NCBI GenBank assembly: GCA_027257055.1 | Contig: JAPVLO010000007.1 | Location: 2,976,001 to 3,040,000, forward strand | Source: Cephalopachus bancanus | Taxonomy: Eukaryota > Chordata > Mammalia > Primates > Tarsiidae | Reading direction: 5' to 3' | DNA: 64,000 bases | Shown: positions 57,832 to 64,000 of the stretch, piece by piece | Numbering within the stretch: position 1 is the stretch's first letter | Layout: every line of letters begins with the position of its first letter | The notes under the pieces: generated by a model | What the model saw: only the letters and a program-made list of their open reading frames with translations | The model's database searches: none | Told to the model about the DNA's origin: nothing | Translations under genes and position numbers: made by a program

Positions 57832-57955
57832 TTTTGTTGTTATTTTAGAGATGAGGTCTCACTCTGTCACCCAGGCTGGACTGCAGAGTGGTGCAACCAC
57901 AGCCCACTGCAGCCTCAGCCTCTGGAGTCACTGGGATTCGGCGTGAGACACTGAG
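57832..57955 (-). mobile_element. Alu left-arm fragment
   Basis: 'ttagagatgaggtctcactc', 'tgtcacccaggctggactgc' and 'cactgcagcctcagcctctg' are the reverse complement of one Alu arm. The fragment is truncated. Confidence 0.85.
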
Positions 57956-60900
57956 CTCAGCTTTGGGCCCTTTTTCCTCCTCCGTGGATTGGTGGGAGGT
58001 CTTTAACTCCTGGCGCTCCAGGAGGGCCACAGGAGACAGAGCTTATGAGCAGCCTGCCATGTACCATTCCAATGGAGCCCACTGAGGCCACACAGACCAA
58101 GATGCTGTGGCCTTTGAAGGACAATGGCTGCAGCTTTGGGGATCCCTGCAGGAGGGGTGTCCAGCAGAGGCCCAGCCTGTGGGGTTGCACTGGAACATCT
58201 GGGGAGCCTGGTCAGACAGGTGAGGATGGGGCCAATGGTGGCCTGGCCCACGCAGGGGCAAGTGGTGGGAAGAAAAGAGTGGATGGGATAGGTAGGGGTG
58301 GGGGAAGAGGCAGGTGCGTCTGATCTGTGGGCCAAGCCCCCCATGACAGGAACCCTGAACCCTGACCCATCCAGTCCCGAGTAGGGGGAGGAATGTAGCC
58401 CATCAGGGGTGGTCAGAAGACCGGGGATCTGGTGGGGTGACCCCCTTGTGGGGCTGTGGCAGCTGACTGGTCCCAGTGGCTTGTGAGAAGCAGTGGCCTC
58501 TAGGTGGCGGGAGCGAGCCACAGACCACCCCTGAGACGGTCCAGGGGGTTCCCAGTAAGAGCCACAGCTGCCACCAGGACTCTAAAGTCAGGGTGAGGCT
58601 GTGGCCAATCCTGGAGAGAGACCCTTGCTTGTGGGGTTGTGACATCAACTAACCCCAAAACTCCCTACCCCCTACCTTAGAAATCCCTGGGCCTGGGGAC
58701 CTTAGAGCCCCGACCTCTGAGACATTGCTCTGACCACTCACAGCCCATACAAACCCTTCCTGGACCTTGGTGACCTTGGGACCATCCTCCTCCCAGGAGC
58801 TGCCCCTAGCACACTGCATGGGTTACCAGACGCTGTGTCCTCTGGGAGCTGCACAGAGGTCTAACAACATCAGAACCATCCAATTCTCCTGTTCTCCAGA
58901 CCCTACCCGGGCCCTCTCCAGTTGAAGGAGTCTCCTTCCTCTTTGACACAGCTCAGACACATGCACACACATGCACATGCAGAGGACCAGTTAAGGAGGC
59001 ATCTGTCTCCCAGGGAATGCACACATGGAGGGTGAGACCTGTGTGTGCCACTCTCTGCCAGGTCAGGGTTAGGTTTAGACCTTGAGAACAGAGTCTGGAA
59101 CCTAATAAGTGCTCAGTACAGACTGGGGTGGCCCTTTGGGAGGAGGGAGGTGCACTCACTCACCTCTGTCCCCAGCCAAGTGACGCAGGTGAAAGGGAAG
59201 GGCCAACAGGAGCAGGCCTGAGGGAGCTTCTCACCCCTCCCTAGACCCCATGGCCTCACCAGCCCAGGCCAGATCTCTGTGGCCTCCTGCAGTCTGCCCC
59301 ACTCCTGACCTCTGTCGACTGGGGCTGAGCCCCCTTGACTGGTCCATAGGGGTTTTGTCATCTCCTCCAGGAAGTCCTCCACACTCTGCCCTGGCTCTAC
59401 CCTAAGGAACGTTCTGTGACAACAAGGCCTTGTCCTGGAGAACCTGGGGAATGTGTCCCAGCTTGGTGGTCTGAAGGGTTAGCCATGGCCTAACAGGGGT
59501 CTGGGGGAAGCCCCCAGGGTCCACCCCACTAGGCTGGCCGCACCTTTTGCCCAGAGGTCTGCCCCTCCTCCGCCCTGAGTCCAGGAAACTTCGGAAACTC
59601 GGGCCATTTATTTTTCTATTTGTGTCCCCACCCCCCGCCCAAAGCCGGCCGTGACCCTGGTGGCCAGCATCCCGCTTCCCCTCCCGCTGAGGCAGAGCTG
59701 TGGTGGGAAGGCGCAGGCTGCCAAACTCACACGGAGCCCCCCTACTTCCTGTGACCATAGAGAGGGGGCTGGGGGACCATGCAGCCCCAGGAGCCCCCGC
59801 CACCCCCTGCCACCCAGCAGGCAGCCCTCCCCAGCTAGGCGCCATCTCCACTCCTCCTTCCGTCAGACCCTCCAGCCCACGATGAGGGCCACAGAGCCCC
59901 GCCACAGGCACTCCAGAGCTTGACTCCAGTTGACCCCACCCAGGCCTCCCTGGGATACTGGCCTTTGAGGCCCTAAGGATTAGGGCAGGGCATGGGGCTA
60001 AACCCACTGCTCCTGGCACTGCCATTGCAGCAGCCAGTTCTCTGGGCCTCAGTCTCCCAGTCTGCAGAATGGAAAGAACCACCTGCCCAGAGCACTGTCT
60101 CCAGAAAGTCCCCAGGCAAGCCTGCCGTCTTGGCCTGGGCCCAGCTCCCTCCCCCAGAGGCAGTGCTGGGGAGGCAGGAGGTATTCCCCAGAGGCCAGTG
60201 GCAGCCCTGGCGGCCTGCTCCAGGCTGGCTCTAACAATGCACTTCCCCCACACAATTCCCAGAAACGCTGCCCTCCCTGCCCTGCCAGCCCGCCAGCCTG
60301 GCGGCCACTCCACCCTCCCCCTCCCCAGGGGCCCAGGCAGCCATGGGGTCAGGGGCTATAGGTGAAGTGGAGGTCTGACTCCCAGGGCAGCAAACCTTGG
60401 GTCCTTGCAGCAGTGCCTCCCAGGGGCAGGCACGCCAGCTGGACCCTGCTCTCCTAGAAGCCCTGTCCTGAAGGAGACCAGGGAGACTCCTGAGGCAGCT
60501 AGAAGAGGGCTGGGGACCAGCCTGTGCCAGCCTCCTGCAGAACAGAGCCCAGCCATTCCCACTGGTGCAGGGCCCATCCTACCTGAACCTCACAGACCCA
60601 GCTTCATAGAGCAGCCGTGCTCGGGCTGTGCAAGGTAGGTAAGAGCGCACCCTCCACTCAGAGTCCTCCAAGTTCCGAGTCTCAGAGAAAAAAGACCCTT
60701 CTAAGCCCTACAACCCAGTACCCTTTCCCTTCCTCTGCCCACCCAGAGGACCTCCTGCCGAGGCCTGGACATACCTCTACCTCTCACATCCCCTCACACA
60801 TCTCCCCCAGGTGCCCTCAAAGTCACCTTATGACAGGACAGGCAGCCTTAACACTGCCTCTCCAACCCTAGCACCCCAAATGCTCTCTTGTCTGTAGATT

Positions 60901-61789
60901 TGTGGGCCATCTGTCTCCCCTCCCCACAATGGAAGCTTCCCGCAGGCAGGTCCCTGCCTCCTGGTCAGGGCCTGCTGCAGAGCAAGTGCTTCATCGCGAC
61001 AGCAGGACAGACGGGTGGGTCCTGTCGCTGAGCAAGAAGGGGTGGCTGGTCCCCAAGAACAAGGCCTGTCCCCTCCAGCCATGTGGCAGCCCCAGCTGGT
61101 TGTGTCCAAAGCCAATTGTCACTAAACCCAGGACAAGCCAGAGAAAAATGCACAGCTTCAAGCTTCCAGCCCTGCAGTACCCCAGGCTGGTGGGCAGGTG
61201 GTCACCTGAGGGTATCCTCCCTGGCCCCACAGCCTGGCAGGAGAAGGAGGCTGAGCCAGCCCAGGAAGGGCGGTCAGTGTTTGTACTGTCCTTCAGGGGC
61301 CCCAGGTGCCCATGCATGCAGACACCAGCCCCACAGTGCAGGGCACACGGAGCACCCCAATGCCTCCACAGGGCCACTCAGGGGACCTGGGCACATTCAA
61401 GGGCAGGGCCAGGGCCGCCCACAGACCCAGGTCCAGATCTGAGAGAAGGCAGCTACACAGTGTGGGGGCTCGGCCTAGGGTGGGGCAGTGGAGCCTGGCG
61501 GGAGCGCCAGCAGCAGGCTGGGCCACTGGACAGAATGTCTGGCGCCTGCTCAGCCCAGGCTGGCCCTGGCTCCCCGCAGCCAGGCAGCCTTCCTTCCTGA
61601 GCCGCTGTTTCCTGGCCCCTCCCTGTTGTTGCCGCGGAAACCCAGAGCAGCCCAGCCCCCAGCCTGTTCCCATGGAGCCCTGCCGAGCAGCATCGAAAGG
61701 CCACACACATGCAGGACCTTCGAGGATCCACAGGGCCACGCAGCCACCCCCAGCGCAGAGCACGCCTGGGTGTCCCACAATACCCCTGG

Positions 61790-61935
61790 GGCTCACACAG
61801 CATGCCCTACCACCCCAACACTCATCCAGTGCCCTAAGAGTGGGTGCAACCCCCATCCCCACAGCTCACATAGCGTGCCCCGCCACCCCAACGCTCAATC
61901 AGTGCCCTAAGAGTGCGGCAACCCTCACCCACACA
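61790..61935 (+). repeat. Tandem duplication of about 68 bases
   Basis: Two units contain 'ctcacacagcatgccctacc' or 'ctcacatagcgtgccccgcc', then 'accccaacactcatccagtg' or 'accccaacgctcaatcagtg', then 'ccctaagagtg'. A third, more diverged unit may precede them at about 61740. No function is evident. Confidence 0.85.
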
Positions 61936-64000
61936 GAACAACATCTCCAGAAGTCGGGGACAGCCTTCAGATCACTCAGACCCCTGGGGCACCTACAGAA
62001 GCCACCCTCACCACAGGGGATCTGACCCCCACATCCCTGTGCATTCGGCACGCCCACCCCCACAGCCCTCCTACATCCCTCAACCCAGAGAAGCCCTCAC
62101 CTAGCTCAGTCCCACCAGTCTAGCACTCAGGTGGGTGAGCTCCCAACACCATGATGTCTGGCACATCGCCCCTTAGACCTGCCGCACACCCCGAGAGCAC
62201 CACAACCCCCACCCTCAGACCATCAGCCGCCTGCACCCACGTCCAGGTCTGCAGGCAGCCCTAGGGTCCTCTTGACTGTGGCAACTGAGCTCATGAGCCT
62301 GGACCCTGGGCCCAGCTCGACGAGAACCACAGCAGGGCAAGTCCTTATATCTCCCACACCTGTCATGCCTCATGAGCCCAGGCACCTCCTGACCCGCAGC
62401 GCCTCCCCAGATGGAGGCTGGCAGCATTCCAGAAGCCACTGGCACTGTGCACACCAGGACAGATGACAAAGTGGCCTGAGGTAGGAAAGCCCTCTGTTCC
62501 CCAGGCAAGGGCCCTATGTTCACCTGACCAGGTCTGTCACTGGCCAAGAGACACACCCTCACACAAGAGTGTCCACCCAGCTCCAAGGAATTGGGGGCCT
62601 CCCCAGAGACCTTGACCCCAGGGCAGAGGCTGAGGTTGGCCCAGTCTCGCATTCCCTACGAGGCCTCTGCCACCTTGGTTGGCCAGGTCGGAGCCGCACA
62701 ACCTCAGGATGAGGTGCTGCTCAGACAGGCAGAAGGCAGGAGCTAAACCAGGAGGTCTGTTCCAGGCCGAGGTCTCAGGAGACGAAGAGCTCTCTCCGCC
62801 TGAAACCATGCCCAACAGGGACCCCACTCCACCCTTTGGGAGCAGGAGGGTCCAGCCCCAAAGAACTTGGTAATTGGTCCCAGCCTCGCAGCTCCTGCAG
62901 TGCAGGGGCTGGGCTGGTGGGAGCCTGGGAGGTCTGTGCCCAGACAGCGCCTGGGAGGTCCCACCACCCCAGCCCGGAGCTGCGCCAAGCCAAGCCCCCA
63001 CCCAGAGCCACCGAGGGGGACTACCCAGCATCCTTTGCAAGACTCGCCTGGAGGCCAAGGGTCTGGTCCAGGCTGCAGGAGAGGAGCAGGTGGTGGGCAG
63101 GGAGGACAGTGAATGATCAATGCCCAAGCCAGCTCCACACTTACAGAGATTTGCCTCTCACTCTTTCTGTGTGGAGGCTGGGGTATAAACAGGTTCCTCC
63201 CCAGGGTGGGCAGCAGCCGACTAAGGCCAGGCCAGAGGGAGGTGGGGTTTCCACATAGGGATGTCCCCAGACCACGAGTTGCCCCCAACTTGGACAGGGC
63301 TGGAGCCCAAGCCCAGTGGCTAGAGAATGCTTGGGTCCCCTCCATTATTCCCTGAGCAGGATCCCAATCCCGGACCCGTGGGTCCCCATCCCCTCATAGG
63401 ACAGTCCAGCCTGCTGGCCCCCAGGGCCCTGGGCAGCCTTCAGCACCAGAGTCTACCTTGCCCCACACCCAGGCAGAGGGGCAGACCAGGCCACACACAG
63501 ACACACACAGTGGATGTCCCTCCTAGCACAGCAGACCACACCCACCCATCCCCTGGACAGCCTCAGGGAGTCCTCCAGCCCTGCAGCTCTGGGGTCAGGA
63601 CCACCCCGTTACAATTCCTGCCTCCACGTTATCCCATCTGGACCATGGGCTAGGGCTGCCAGCCTCACCCCTGCCAGTTCCTGTGTAGGTCCCTGCCTCC
63701 TGGGGAGGAGAGGGAGCACTCCAGGAGGCACTCCGCCCAGCCCTGGCTCACAGGACATGACAGCCGGACACCTGAGTCCCACAGCTCAGCCAAAAGGGAG
63801 GGTCACTGGCTGGCGCCAGGCGAGGCAGCTGCTGGGGGGGAGGGTTGTGGATGTGATGAGGTAATGCTGGACACTGCCGGCCACTAGTGGAGAGCAGCTT
63901 GGGTGACTCTGGGCCCTTAGGGGCTGCAGAGGACAAGGCAGACCCCTCCAAGAAATTGCAAATCCATCTCAATGTATGGGGGCTGCTACAGGGGACCCTG

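Larger units (their letters stand above)
54921..64000. other. Region beyond the TCEA2 promoter, no gene recognised
   Basis: One Alu, one Alu fragment, a small tandem duplication and some GC-rich stretches are visible. The open frames at 59.4-63.3 kb are long only because of GC-rich composition and overlap on both strands; none resembles a known protein. In human, SOX18 lies further on in this direction. Its HMG box is not present here. The last 600 bases show nothing notable. Confidence 0.65.

Noticed and set aside
59402..62025. Possible gene in the 59-62 kb GC-rich part (frames of 232-303 codons)
   Set aside because: No known domain, no convincing splice pattern, and open frames on both strands. 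SOX18, the next human gene in this direction, has an HMG box that is not seen.

Overview
This is nuclear DNA of a non-human primate. It carries several Alu-like SINEs, MIR-type and older interspersed repeats, CpG-island promoters and intron-containing vertebrate genes. The gene set and order (NPBWR2, OPRL1 with LKAAEAR1 nested inside it, RGS19, TCEA2) match human 20q13.33 read in the reverse direction. The proteins are clearly orthologous to the human ones but not identical; NPBWR2 in particular shows many substitutions. The Alus share a diagnostic style (a 'CTCATCTCTACAATAAA' junction and an 'AGACTCCAACTC' end) that differs from human AluS/Y. A tarsier or another non-anthropoid primate is my best guess, but the species is not proven.

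Layout. 1-14 kb is intergenic. It has old repeats, Alus and a 5'-truncated processed pseudogene of borealin (CDCA8) sitting with an Alu inside an older broken repeat. 14.1-15.1 kb is NPBWR2, a single-exon neuropeptide B/W receptor on the plus strand, followed by about 1.2 kb of CCCTCACC-type satellite-like DNA. 22.3-26.9 kb holds the three coding exons of OPRL1 (nociceptin receptor, minus strand), with about 0.8 kb of ATGGTG-type repeat in its first coding intron. The 5' untranslated part of OPRL1 probably reaches the CpG island at about 39 kb, which it would share with RGS19. LKAAEAR1 (34.4-35.5 kb, plus) would then lie inside an OPRL1 intron on the opposite strand. RGS19 coding exons (plus) span 42.3-44.5 kb. 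TCEA2 (minus) has ten coding exons from 54.4 down to 46.2 kb, and its 3' end converges on RGS19. 55-64 kb shows no gene I can recognise.

All four multi-exon or single-exon genes give complete reading frames: NPBWR2 334 aa, OPRL1 370 aa, LKAAEAR1 194 aa, RGS19 217 aa and TCEA2 297 aa. OPRL1 and NPBWR2 are Gi/o-coupled peptide receptors, and RGS19 (GAIP) is a GTPase-activating protein for Gi/o alpha subunits. A receptor and its signal terminator are therefore arranged head to head around one promoter region. TCEA2 is a TFIIS-type elongation factor. The most striking finds are an AT-AC (U12-type) intron in TCEA2, an approximately 255-bp near-identical duplication between two TCEA2 introns, a one-residue contraction in the TCEA2 zinc ribbon, paired ACTACA-TTCCC promoter motifs, and perfect or near-perfect RFX X-boxes within the presumed OPRL1 transcription unit. 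I see no wholly undescribed system.
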